From positions 1 through 42,087 of the forward strand of contig JARKOL010000047.1 in the NCBI GenBank assembly GCA_029975745.1: a stretch of DNA of 42,087 nt. Reading direction: 5' to 3'. The position numbers and the translations under genes were made by a program. The notes below the pieces were generated by a model. It did no database searches and was not told where the DNA came from. It saw only the letters and a list, made by a program, of their open reading frames with translations. The stretch is from Myxococcota bacterium (lineage in GTDB: Bacteria; Myxococcota_A; UBA9042; DTJE01). Shown in pieces: positions 7,692 to 15,471 of this stretch (positions are counted from its first letter, which is position 1; every line of letters begins with the position of its first letter).

Positions 7692-8918
7692 GTGCCGTCC
7701 TTCCGTCGCAATCGAATCGCGCAGCCCCGCCGGGGAAGGTCCCGCCCCTGGTACACCGCTCGCTGGTATTTCCCGGTGCTGCTGGTGCTGGTCCTTGGGG
7801 GGGCGACGATCGGGTGGGCGTACCAGGCCACCTGGCAGGGGTGGAACGTGCGCCCCGACGACGCCGTCGCGGCCCGGGACGATGCGCTCCTTCGGGCACG
7901 CGCCGGAAAGGGGCCCCTGCGGCTGCCGGATCGGATGGGGCTGGCCGTCGCGATGGCGGCCGCGGCCGACCTGGAACTGGTGCGCCAGGACGCCCGTTCC
8001 AATCGGTTCCGTGACTATCGGGCGGCCGCGCGTCTGCTGGACATCGCCCGCCAGGTTGCCGAACTGGTGGATTCGGCCGGAACCCGGATCGACGCCGAGC
8101 TGGTGGATGCCGCCGGACAGGCGATTCAGCGGGCCGAGCCGCGGGTGCGGGACGCCGTTCATGCCGCGGAACTGGTCCGTCTGACCTCGCAGGGACGGCG
8201 CCGCCTGGAGCAGGCCCGCCTGGCGCTGGAGGAGTCCCGCGTGCTTCACGCGGCCGGGCGTCATGCCGAGGCCGTGGAACGGGCCGACGAGGCCGTGTCG
8301 CTGGCGGGCCATGCCCGGACGGCCGCGGTCGAGCGGGTGCGTCGCCTGGCGGACCCCGAGCAGCGTCGGGCGTGGCGCCAGGAGGTCGAGGAGACGATCG
8401 AATGGTCGCGCAGGAACCCGGGACGTGGCGCCATCGTCGTGGACAAGGAGGCGCGGTCCCTGACCGTCTTCGTCAACGGCAAATCCGTGGTCCGGCTGCG
8501 GGCGGAACTGGGCAAGGCCGGGATGCAGCCCAAGCGCGTCGCCGGCGATGATGCGACCCCCGAGGGGCGCTACCGGATCGTCCTGATGAAGGGTGCCGGG
8601 CAGTCCCGGTACTACAAGGCGCTGGCGCTGGACTATCCGAACGAGGCGGACCGGCGGCGCTTCGAGGACGACAAGCGGACGGGGCGGATTCGCCGCAATG
8701 CCCGGATGGGCGGCGGGATCGAGATCCACGGGCACGGCGGAAAGGGGCGCGACTGGACCCATGGATGCGTGGCCGTGACGAACGAAGAGATGGACGATCT
8801 GTTCCGGCGGGTTGGGGTCGGTTCTCCGGTGACGATCGTCGGCAGCGACGGTCATGGAGGCACGCTGACCGACCTGGCCAGGCCGGAACGGCGGCCCAAC
8901 GTGCGGGAGGCCCAGTGA
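7692..8918 (+). CDS. L,D-transpeptidase (YkuD domain), membrane anchored
   Basis: 408 residues from a GTG start. A basic N-terminus is followed by one membrane segment (about residues 29-48), then a helical, Arg/Ala/Glu-rich periplasmic region (about 50-240), then the YkuD catalytic domain from IVVDKEARSLTVFV onward. The active-site signature is complete: IEIHGHGG and THGCVAVTN with nucleophile Cys359. These enzymes form 3-3 peptidoglycan cross-links or attach lipoproteins to the meso-diaminopimelate residue of the stem peptide. The next gene starts in a GTGA overlap, so the two transpeptidases are co-translated. The helical linker may interact with the coiled-coil lipoprotein upstream (inference). 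Confidence 0.9.
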   Translation: MPSFRRNRIAQPRRGRSRPWYTARWYFPVLLVLVLGGATIGWAYQATWQGWNVRPDDAVAARDDALLRARAGKGPLRLPDRMGLAVAMAAAADLELVRQDARSNRFRDYRAAARLLDIARQVAELVDSAGTRIDAELVDAAGQAIQRAEPRVRDAVHAAELVRLTSQGRRRLEQARLALEESRVLHAAGRHAEAVERADEAVSLAGHARTAAVERVRRLADPEQRRAWRQEVEETIEWSRRNPGRGAIVVDKEARSLTVFVNGKSVVRLRAELGKAGMQPKRVAGDDATPEGRYRIVLMKGAGQSRYYKALALDYPNEADRRRFEDDKRTGRIRRNARMGGGIEIHGHGGKGRDWTHGCVAVTNEEMDDLFRRVGVGSPVTIVGSDGHGGTLTDLARPERRPNVREAQ

Positions 8919-9688
8919 GCCCGACGGATTCCCTGAATCATGCCGTGCTGCGGCGGCTTGTCGATGCGTTGCGACGGGGCCTGGGCCGGCTGGCAGGCGT
9001 CGTGCGTCCGGGCATGGCCCGGGGGGGCGCGTGGGCCGCGGGTGCGTGGGCCAGGGCGAAGGCGGGCCTCTTCCGGATTCCCCGGGGGGTGCGCTGGATC
9101 GCGGGAGTCGGACTTGTGGCTGCCGCGATCCTTGGGGCGGCGTTCGTCTGGGGCACGGGCCAGGAGTGGCGGCCGGATCGTTCTTCTTCCGGCGTTCAGG
9201 ACCCGGAGGTGGCCGCCCTCGAGGCCCGCCTGTCGGCGCTGATCCCGGCGCGGACGTTCGTGGTGGTGGACCAGACGCACAACCGGTTGCACCTGTGGCA
9301 GGACCGGAAGCCCGTCCACGAGGCGATCTGCTCGGCGGGGTCCGGAGTCGTGCTGAGGGATGGTCCGACCGGGCGCAAGTGGGTGTTCGACACCCCGCGA
9401 GGCCGCTTTTCGATCCTGAAGAAGGTCAAGAATCCGGTCTGGACCAAGCCGGACTGGGCGTTCATCGAGGAGGGCAAGCGTCCGCCTCGGCGTGCGGCCG
9501 ACCGGGTCGAGAAGGGCGTTCTGGGCGAGTACGCGTTGCACCTGGGCGACGGGTACATGATTCACGGGACGCTGTACGAGCGCCTGCTGGGACGCAGCGT
9601 CACGCACGGCTGCATCCGGCTGGGACGGGAGGACCTGCGGCGGGTCTTCGAGGCGGTCGATGTCGGGACGCCCGTGTTCATCTTCTAG
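8915..9688 (+). CDS. L,D-transpeptidase (YkuD domain), second paralogue
   Basis: 257 residues from a GTG that overlaps the previous stop, with GGGAGG 4 nt upstream. A membrane segment at about residues 65-85 (GVGLVAAAILGAAFVWG) anchors the protein. The YkuD domain runs from TFVVVDQTHNRLHLWQD to the C-terminus, with MIHGTLYERLLGRSVTHGCIRL containing the conserved His and nucleophile Cys233. It lacks the long helical linker of its neighbour. Two divergent L,D-transpeptidases in tandem suggest division of labour, for example one for cross-linking and one for lipoprotein attachment. Confidence 0.9.
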   Translation: MSPTDSLNHAVLRRLVDALRRGLGRLAGVVRPGMARGGAWAAGAWARAKAGLFRIPRGVRWIAGVGLVAAAILGAAFVWGTGQEWRPDRSSSGVQDPEVAALEARLSALIPARTFVVVDQTHNRLHLWQDRKPVHEAICSAGSGVVLRDGPTGRKWVFDTPRGRFSILKKVKNPVWTKPDWAFIEEGKRPPRRAADRVEKGVLGEYALHLGDGYMIHGTLYERLLGRSVTHGCIRLGREDLRRVFEAVDVGTPVFIF

Positions 9689-9704
9689 GGCGGCGGAGGG
9701 GCAC

Positions 9705-10433
9705 ATGTTCGGGAACGCCTGGCGGAACGGCGGTCGGGTGCTGTTCGTGACCGCGTTCTTCTGGGCATGCTCCGATGGGGGCGTGCCGATCGGTTCCGGG
9801 AATCCGGCTTCGTCTCGCGCCGACGCGCTGGCCGCGCACCTGGAGCTTGCCAAGGAGGGCGGTTTCGCCCTGGTCATCGACGAGGCCGAGCCGGCCGCTT
9901 CCCTGTTCCTGGGGGGGGTGCCGTTGCACCACTACACGGTTCTGGCGGTGGAGCGTCCCATCCGCCGTGCCTTCTTCCTGCCGTTGCCATCGCCCCCCGA
10001 TCCGTCGGCCAGGGTCTGGCGTGGTGGCATCCAGGACCCCGAGCGCGTGCGGGACCGCAAGGAACTGGAGTATCGGGAAGCGGCGGCGGAAGATGCCGCG
10101 GACGACGAAGTCCCCGCCGAGGATGCGGATGCTGCGCCTGCTCCCGAGGCCCCCAAGATCCCGCCGACGCCCGAGGAGGCGGTGCCCGCCCCGGACGCCT
10201 GGTGCCTGCGCTTCGCCGACGGCCCGGAGGTCTGGTTCCTGGGCGTGGGGCCGGAAGGCCAGGGGATGGTGCCGCCGGAACTCGAGGTCGGACGCATCGA
10301 TGTCCTGCGAGATGCGTTGAAGGGCCGTCAGATGCCTTCCCGGATGCGCATCCTGATGCCGCTGGACGAGGCCCAGGCCCTGTTCCGATCGCTGCCTCCC
10401 GACATCGCCGTTCTGGTTGTTCCTGCGCGGTAG
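9705..10433 (+). CDS. Probable lipoprotein, function unknown
   Basis: 242 residues; the ATG at 9705 is preceded by GGAGGGG. The N-terminal hydrophobic stretch ends FFWACSDGG with Cys22 as a possible lipidation site. Two beta-rich segments flank a very acidic Pro/Ala/Asp/Glu linker (about residues 128-165). No family is recognised. It lies 16 nt after the second L,D-transpeptidase on the same strand and is presumably part of that operon. The gene ends 21 nt before the convergent radical SAM gene. Confidence 0.75.
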   Translation: MFGNAWRNGGRVLFVTAFFWACSDGGVPIGSGNPASSRADALAAHLELAKEGGFALVIDEAEPAASLFLGGVPLHHYTVLAVERPIRRAFFLPLPSPPDPSARVWRGGIQDPERVRDRKELEYREAAAEDAADDEVPAEDADAAPAPEAPKIPPTPEEAVPAPDAWCLRFADGPEVWFLGVGPEGQGMVPPELEVGRIDVLRDALKGRQMPSRMRILMPLDEAQALFRSLPPDIAVLVVPAR

Positions 10434-10454
10434 CGCGTGGGCAGGGACCCGGAG

Positions 10455-11900
10455 CTACGCGATCGGGGCCGGTCCACCGATGCCCGCGAACCGGGGCCAG
10501 GCTCGGCGCAGGCGCAACAGGGTGACGAACATCGGTTCATCCAGACCCTCGCGCACCCGCATCTCGACCGCTTCCTTCAGCATCCGGGCATCGGGCGTCG
10601 ATTCGCCCGGAGGCAGGCAGTTCGGCCGGGTTCGCGCGGCTTCCCGCAGGATGGCCAGCATTCGCTCCCGTCCGACCGCCGGGGATACATAGAACGCCGG
10701 CACGACCAGGGGGTCGTCGGGACGGACGATGCCCTCGCGCAGGGCCCGGCGGTGCAATCCCGTTCGCGGATACACCCGCAGCCCGGCCCCCATCAGCACC
10801 AGATCCTCCGGGCGCACGTACTGGTCGATGAACGCGAAGGTTTCGCGAACGGTCTCCAGATCCTCGTCCGGTCCGCCGAACAGGAAGAACCAGGTCGTCG
10901 GCATTCGATGCCGCGCGATCAGGCCGGCCGCCCGCGTCAGCGCCTCGGGCGCGAAGTTCTTGCCCATCGCCCGGATGACGCGCGGCGATGCCGAATCGGG
11001 CGTGCAGTCGATCTGGGCGAATCCGGCGGCCTTCATCAGGGTGAACAGTTCGTCGGTGATGCCGCCCGGGTTGATGCCCATCGTTCGCAATCGCAGTTTC
11101 AGGCCGCGACGGACGATCTCGGCGCAGATGGACTCGGCGTGTCCGGGCGGATCGTTGAACGTCGAATCGACGAACTCGATGGTCGCGCCCGGCAATCGCT
11201 TCCCGATGTCCTCGATCTCGTCCACGATTGCCTGGACGGGGCGCAGGCGATAGGCCCGTCCCTCGACCGCCGGATACGTGCAGTAGGTACACCCGTGGGC
11301 GCAGCCGCGCCGCGTCTGGACGGGGTACGCACCCAGTCGCCGGTAGGGGGTGAAGTCGATCCAGCGCTCGATGCGCGAGAAGGGCACGTCCAGGACGCCG
11401 GCCGAGCAGACGGACGCCCCGAAGACGACCGTGTCGTGTTGCAGGCGAACCACGCCCGCCAGGTCATCGGCGTCCTGACCCGCGTCCAGGCGGTCCAGCA
11501 GGGCGGGAAGCGCGGCATCGGCCTCGCCGACGACGCCCCATTCGACCTGGAAGCGCCGCAGCAGCGGTTCGGCGAAGAGGCTGAACCCGCTGCCCCCCAG
11601 GATCACGGTCGCTCGCGTCGCGTCCCTGAGGGGGCGGACGAACAGGCGCTCGATGTCGTCCAGATACTCGGAGGGGGCGGCCAGGTTCATGTCGTCGATG
11701 TTCCGGATCCCCAGCCCCACGTAGTCCGGCGCGAAGGATCGGACGGCCTCCACCAGGCCGTCATTGCCGGCGAAGGTCCCGTCGAACACGCGGACCTCCC
11801 GGCGGGTTGCCAGGCGTTCGGCCAGCAGGCACAGACCGAGCGGTGGCACCGGGTAGGGCGCCTTCACGATGTTGGTGTTGATCAGCAGGATCCGACTCAC
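10455..11900 (-). CDS. Radical SAM protein with N-terminal B12-binding-type domain (second locus)
   Basis: 481 residues from GTG (VSRILLINTN), chosen because a good promoter places its -10 box 6 nt upstream; a longer TTG-started frame would overlap that promoter. The N-terminal 150 residues form the Rossmann domain (PPLGLCLLAERLA, GGSGFSLF). The radical SAM cluster site is RRGCAHGCTYCTYP, and later core segments include IEFVDSTFNDPP and FFLFGGPDEDLETV. No DxHxxG cobalamin motif is seen. Substrate unknown. It is monocistronic between the L,D-transpeptidase operon (convergent) and the Spy-like gene (same strand, 213 bp upstream). Confidence 0.88.
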   Translation of the reverse strand: MSRILLINTNIVKAPYPVPPLGLCLLAERLATRREVRVFDGTFAGNDGLVEAVRSFAPDYVGLGIRNIDDMNLAAPSEYLDDIERLFVRPLRDATRATVILGGSGFSLFAEPLLRRFQVEWGVVGEADAALPALLDRLDAGQDADDLAGVVRLQHDTVVFGASVCSAGVLDVPFSRIERWIDFTPYRRLGAYPVQTRRGCAHGCTYCTYPAVEGRAYRLRPVQAIVDEIEDIGKRLPGATIEFVDSTFNDPPGHAESICAEIVRRGLKLRLRTMGINPGGITDELFTLMKAAGFAQIDCTPDSASPRVIRAMGKNFAPEALTRAAGLIARHRMPTTWFFLFGGPDEDLETVRETFAFIDQYVRPEDLVLMGAGLRVYPRTGLHRRALREGIVRPDDPLVVPAFYVSPAVGRERMLAILREAARTRPNCLPPGESTPDARMLKEAVEMRVREGLDEPMFVTLLRLRRAWPRFAGIGGPAPIA

Positions 11901-11906
11901 GTGCGG

Positions 11907-11936
11907 ATGATAAGGGGCAGCGCGGCTCGTCGTCAA
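11907..11936 (-). promoter_or_regulatory. Promoter of the radical SAM gene, leaderless arrangement
   Basis: On the minus strand: TTGACG (11936-11931), 18 bp, TATCAT (11912-11907), then 6 nt to the GTG at 11900. Transcription would begin at or next to the start codon, and no Shine-Dalgarno is present. Confidence 0.6.
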
Positions 11937-12052
11937 ACAGGCCGGGGGCGGCGCACTTCAGGGCCTTCGCCAGGGGCGCGGCCGCAGGCTCTCGACACCT
12001 GGACCATCCCGCGCGACGGGTTCCCTTCCTGCGACGGCTCAACGCGAGAGTG

Positions 12053-12094
12053 CGCCCCGGCGGTCGGTCCAGGGGGTGGGCGACCGCCGGGGCG
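12053..12094 (-). terminator. Strong hairpin downstream of the Spy-like gene
   Basis: Perfect 14-bp inverted repeat (CGCCCCGGCGGTCG and its complement) with a 14-nt loop, 19 nt beyond the stop of the minus-strand Spy-like gene. No U-tract. The remaining sequence down to the radical SAM promoter holds no gene that I can see. Confidence 0.6.
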
Positions 12095-12113
12095 AGGGAG
12101 GGGATCCAGGGGG

Positions 12114-12659
12114 TCACTCCTCGGCGTCGTCCATCCACCGAGGTCCGGGGCCCTTTCGGGGGCAGTCGCCGGGACAATCGCCGCGAGGTCCGCCGTCGCG
12201 TGGGCCACGGCATTCCTTGCGGATCGCCGGCACCTTGAGAAGCTGCTCCGCGGTCAGCACCTGGCGGGCCTGGAGCAGCCGGTCCAGCCGCGCGTCGTGC
12301 ATCGCGGCCGCACGGTCTCGCATCTCGGCGGCCTTCGCCCGGATCTGCCGGTCGGTCGCCTTCGGATCCATCACCAGGTCGCGCAGTTCCTTGGCCAGCT
12401 TCCGCTTCTCGACCTTCGCCTGCTCGACCGGCTCGCGCCCGTCCTCCCGCAGCTTCTTCAACGCCGCCTTCTGGTCGTCGCTGACCCCCAGCTCCGGGCT
12501 CTCCACGACGCAGGGACCCAGACCCAGCAGCATCCCGGGTCCCATTCTGCCCATCTCGTGGCCCATGCCCGGGCCCTTGCCGCGCCCCCGGGCGTCGGCA
12601 TTGCCGGCCAGCCCCGCGACGGCCATCACCACCACCAGGGTCATCCATTGCTTCTTCAT
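12114..12659 (-). CDS. Spy/CpxP-like periplasmic protein with Cys/Gly/Pro tail
   Basis: 181 residues. A clear signal peptide (MKKQWMTLVVVMAVAGLAGNADA) is followed by a Gly/Met-rich segment, then a charged helical core (about residues 60-150) with LTAEQLLKV, the LTxxQ motif of the Spy/CpxP/ZraP group. The C-terminus (CRGPRDGGPRGDCPGDCPR) is short, Gly/Pro-rich and carries three Cys, unlike classical Spy. Members are periplasmic chaperones or metal-stress proteins. GGAGG lies about 6 nt before the ATG. It is downstream of tRNA-Leu on the same strand and is followed by a strong hairpin. Confidence 0.8.
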   Translation of the reverse strand: MKKQWMTLVVVMAVAGLAGNADARGRGKGPGMGHEMGRMGPGMLLGLGPCVVESPELGVSDDQKAALKKLREDGREPVEQAKVEKRKLAKELRDLVMDPKATDRQIRAKAAEMRDRAAAMHDARLDRLLQARQVLTAEQLLKVPAIRKECRGPRDGGPRGDCPGDCPRKGPGPRWMDDAEE

Positions 12660-12865
12660 GTCATGCCTCCACTGAAGCGAGTCCGGTGTCCCGGCATCTC
12701 CGTGACGCCGGCCGGGTCCGGGGAACAGCAGAGGCTGTGCCACGGATATGGAATGCTGGAGATTCGGGAAGATAGGTGCCAAATTCGGAGTCCGGCGATG
12801 CAGGAACTGCACGGGGGCGGCGCACCGGCTGCATCGCCGGGCCGCGTCGCCGGGAACCAAAAGGG

Positions 12866-12946
12866 TGCGAGAGGCGGGGCTCGAACCCGCACGGCCAAGC
12901 CACCAGAACCTAAATCTGGCGCGTCTGCCAGTTCCGCCACTCTCGC
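12866..12946 (-). tRNA. tRNA-Leu (anticodon UAG)
   Basis: The minus strand folds as a class II tRNA: acceptor GCGAGAG/CTCTCGC, D-arm GCG-loop-GCG with TGGCAGAC, anticodon arm CCAGA-TTTAGGT-TCTGG (anticodon TAG), a variable arm with a GGC/GCC stem, T-arm GCGGG-TTCGAGC-CCCGC, discriminator A. The genome continues CCC, so CCA is not encoded. A TTTT tract follows a few bases after the 3' end. Confidence 0.95.
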
Positions 12947-12964
12947 GGCAACAACGTGCCACGA

Positions 12965-12992
12965 ACGGTAGCGCAACGGCACGTCGTGTCAA
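12965..12992 (-). promoter_or_regulatory. Promoter of tRNA-Leu
   Basis: Minus strand: consensus TTGACA (12992-12987), 16 bp, TACCGT (12970-12965), 18 nt before the tRNA 5' end. Confidence 0.6.
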
Positions 12993-13079
12993 TCGTCGTC
13001 GCGCACGCCCCGGCCACGGCGGCCGGTCATCGTCGCCTCGGCCTCGCCGCCTGGGGGTTGGCGCCAAGCGGGATTCGAT

Positions 13080-13107
13080 TTGCATTCGCCTCGCGACCGG
13101 GTATGCT
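13080..13107 (+). promoter_or_regulatory. Promoter of the nitrogenase-like locus, leaderless arrangement
   Basis: TTGCAT (13080-13085), 16 bp, TATGCT (13102-13107), then 7 nt to the ATG at 13115. The predicted start site coincides with the start codon, and no Shine-Dalgarno is visible. Confidence 0.6.
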
Positions 13108-13114
13108 CCCCCGC

Positions 13115-13513
13115 ATGAGGCCGACGCCCTTCCAGATCTTCTGTGGATACTATCTGGGGCTGGACCGGGACTTCCGGTACCGCTTCTTCAACCAGGACCA
13201 ACTGGCGCGACATCTGGGCATCGAGCCCACGGAACTGCGCCACCTGATGGAGGAGTACCATCTGACGCCCGAGTTGACCCGCCACGTGGACTACAACCTG
13301 GTGCGTGCCCACGCCACGGCCCAGGAACTGGTCGAGTTCGGCGGCGGCGAGGACGTCCGGACGTTCGCCAAGCGGACGTTCGAGGAGTTCGTCCAGGCGC
13401 TCCAGAGCTACGACCCGACCCGGGACTTCGACGGCGTGGACTATGACCGCCTGTTCCCCGGGGATCCTCCGCCGGCACCTTCCGGCGCGGACGACGAGGA
13501 CGAGGGGTTGTAG
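13115..13513 (+). CDS. Small conserved-looking protein of unknown function
   Basis: 132 residues if started at the ATG at 13115; an in-frame ATG four codons earlier lies inside the -10 box and is unlikely. The body is helical and rich in aromatics (FQIFCGYYLGL, YRFFNQDQLARHLG). The QDQLARHLGIEPTELRHLM stretch resembles a helix-turn-helix, and the tail is acidic and low complexity (DDEDEGL). No family is recognised. It is the first gene of a likely operon, ending 43 nt before the NifH-like gene. It could be a regulator or an accessory factor of that pair, or just share the promoter. Confidence 0.75.
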   Translation: MRPTPFQIFCGYYLGLDRDFRYRFFNQDQLARHLGIEPTELRHLMEEYHLTPELTRHVDYNLVRAHATAQELVEFGGGEDVRTFAKRTFEEFVQALQSYDPTRDFDGVDYDRLFPGDPPPAPSGADDEDEGL

Positions 13514-13556
13514 GGCGTTTCCGGCCGGAAGGCTTCCAGGGACCACGGAGGAACCG

Positions 13557-14390
13557 ATGTCGCGTCCGAAGACCCGGATGATCGCGCTGTACGGCAAGGG
13601 CGGAATCGGCAAGTCGACGGTGTCCTCGAACCTGTCCGCGGTGTTCGCGAAGCAGGGCCTGAAGGTGCTGCACGTCGGCTGCGATCCCAAGCACGATTCG
13701 ACGCTGACCCTGCTGGAAGGGGCGCCCGTCAAGACCGTGATCCAGAAGATTACCGGCCAGATCCGGTCCGCCGAGGACATCGTGATGCCCGGCGTTCTGG
13801 GGATGTCGTGCATCGAGTGCGGCGGCCCCGAGCCCGGCGTCGGTTGCGGGGGCCGGGGCGTGTCGCGGATGTTCGAGGTGCTGGACGACCTGCAACTGAT
13901 CGAGCAGGGTGACTTCGACATCGCCGTGTTCGATGTCCTGGGGGACGTCGTCTGCGGCGGCTTCGCGGCGCCGCTGCGCCAGGGGCGCGCGGAACTGGTC
14001 TATATCGTCGTCAGCGAAAGCGTGATGGCGCTGTTCGCGGCGAACAACATCGCCCGCGCCATGAAGCGCTTCGCGTCGAACGGGATCGCGCTGGGGGGCC
14101 TGATCGTCAACCAGGTGGACGAAACGACGCCCCTGGAGGGGATGCGCAAGTTCGCCCAGGCGCTGGGAACGCGGATCATCGGGGTCATCCCCCGGGATCC
14201 GATGGTCCGCAGGGCCGAGGTGCTGAAGCGTCCGGTGGTCGAACTGGCGCCGGACTCGGAGGTCGCCCAGGTCTTCCGGGATCTGGCCCAGGCGGTGCTG
14301 GGGGACTCGGCCGCGGCGCACGACGTTCCGACACCGTTCGACGAGGCCGGGTTCGACGCGTTCATCGAGCGCACGTTCGGCGGGGAGTGA
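13557..14390 (+). CDS. NifH/BchL/BchX-family ATP-dependent iron protein
   Basis: 277 residues. Walker A GKGGIGKST (14-21), CDPKHDST switch region (42-49), CIECGGPEPGVGCGGRG with cluster ligand Cys97 and Arg100, and DVLGDVVCGGF with Cys133 as the second ligand. All features needed for a homodimer bridging one 4Fe-4S cluster and coupling ATP hydrolysis to electron delivery are present. Family members reduce nitrogenase, protochlorophyllide and chlorophyllide reductases, the Ni-sirohydrochlorin cyclase, or methylthio-alkane reductase. There is no nif, bch or cfb context here. GGAGG lies 8 nt before the ATG. The partner component-1-like gene starts 7 nt after the stop. Exact subfamily cannot be assigned by eye. 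Confidence 0.92.
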   Translation: MSRPKTRMIALYGKGGIGKSTVSSNLSAVFAKQGLKVLHVGCDPKHDSTLTLLEGAPVKTVIQKITGQIRSAEDIVMPGVLGMSCIECGGPEPGVGCGGRGVSRMFEVLDDLQLIEQGDFDIAVFDVLGDVVCGGFAAPLRQGRAELVYIVVSESVMALFAANNIARAMKRFASNGIALGGLIVNQVDETTPLEGMRKFAQALGTRIIGVIPRDPMVRRAEVLKRPVVELAPDSEVAQVFRDLAQAVLGDSAAAHDVPTPFDEAGFDAFIERTFGGE

Positions 14391-14397
14391 GGTTCGC

Positions 14398-15471
14398 ATG
14401 ACGCGCCCGGGATTCGTCCAGGGGGTCTGCCTGGTCGCGAACGTCGTGACCGACCGAGCCTTTCGGGTCGATGCCTCCCGGGAAGCCATCGATGCCGCAC
14501 TGGAAGAACTGGCCACCCACGACCGAAACGCATCGCTGGCTTCGGGAAGCGGGCGAGTCCTGGCGTCCGGGGACGACCCGTCGGGCGCGGGCCTCGTCGT
14601 GGACGTCGGTCCCTCCCATGGGGACTGGCTGGACGGCTACGACGCGGCGCTGGCGGCCCTGGCGGTCGCGGTGCCGCTGGGGGACGTCCCGCCGGCGGCG
14701 GGCACCGTCGCGGTCGTGGGCTTGATGTTGGACCGGCGCGAGGCGGATCGGCAGGCGGATGCGCTGGAACTGTCCCAGATGCTTGAAGCGCTGGGCCTGG
14801 AGGTCCGGGGAGCCTGGCCCTCGCTGGACGGCCTGGCCGCGATGGCCCAGGTCGGCCGGGCCGAAACGCTGATTGCGTTGCCCTACGGGCGGCGGGCGGC
14901 GCGGGCGCTGGCGGCACGGACCGGGGCGCGAGTGCTCGACACCGGCTTGCCCATCGGACTGGCGGGCACCGCGGACTGGATTCGACAGGTGGCGGGGGCC
15001 ACGGGTTCCGGGGAACGCGCCGAGGCCTTGATCGCCGCGGGCCTGGACCGTGCCGCGCCCAGGCTGGAGTGGGTGGTTCCGCACTGGCTGCTGCATCGGC
15101 GCCTGTTCCTTTCGGGGGATGCGCCCCGGGTGGCCGCGTGGGCCGACGCCTTCCGGGAACTCGGTTGCGCCGTGGTCGGCGGGACATCGGACCAGGTTCC
15201 CGGCCCCGACGCGGTCGATCTGTGCATCGGCGGTCGCCCGATGGTCCAGGCGGCGCGGGCCCAGGGTACGCCGGCGCTGGAACGCGGGTTTCCCAGTCCG
15301 GGCGAGCACGTGGTGTTTCCCGCGCCGGAACTTGGGTTCACGGGGGTGCTGGGCATGGTCGAGGCGGTGATCAACCGGCTGAGCCTGTCCGCGGTGATGC
15401 GCCACTGGCGCGTCAAGGATGGTCCGCCAGCAGATCCGCTACCGAGTACAGGCCGGCCGGCCGACCGATGA
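14398..15471 (+). CDS. Nitrogenase component 1 (NifD/K/BchN/B-like) protein, reduced form
   Basis: 357 residues, much shorter than NifD/K (about 480-520) or BchN/B (about 420-520). From about residue 100 two Rossmann-like domains typical of the fold are recognisable: TVAVVGLMLDRREADRQ followed by LEALGLEV and DTGLPIGLAGTADWIRQV, then RRLFLSGDAPRVAAWADAF with ELGCAVVGG and ELGFTGVLGMVEAVINRL. The N-terminal domain that normally supplies cluster Cys ligands is shrunken to about 100 residues with a single Cys (near residue 11). Only three Cys exist in total. It is presumably a homodimer that receives electrons from the iron protein upstream. Its 3' end overlaps convergent dapB by 59 bp. Confidence 0.78.
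   Translation: MTRPGFVQGVCLVANVVTDRAFRVDASREAIDAALEELATHDRNASLASGSGRVLASGDDPSGAGLVVDVGPSHGDWLDGYDAALAALAVAVPLGDVPPAAGTVAVVGLMLDRREADRQADALELSQMLEALGLEVRGAWPSLDGLAAMAQVGRAETLIALPYGRRAARALAARTGARVLDTGLPIGLAGTADWIRQVAGATGSGERAEALIAAGLDRAAPRLEWVVPHWLLHRRLFLSGDAPRVAAWADAFRELGCAVVGGTSDQVPGPDAVDLCIGGRPMVQAARAQGTPALERGFPSPGEHVVFPAPELGFTGVLGMVEAVINRLSLSAVMRHWRVKDGPPADPLPSTGRPADR

Noticed and set aside
11901-11936. TTG-started N-terminal extension of the radical SAM gene.
   Set aside because: The extra 12 codons lie inside the promoter, and the family N-terminus begins at the GTG (SRILLIN).
10437-12971. 844-codon plus-strand frame across the radical SAM and Spy-like genes.
   Set aside because: Antisense to two clear genes and a tRNA; no recognisable domain, low-complexity composition.
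13103-13114. Upstream ATG (MLPR) for the small protein at 13115.
   Set aside because: It overlaps the -10 box TATGCT, so it could not be transcribed from that promoter.
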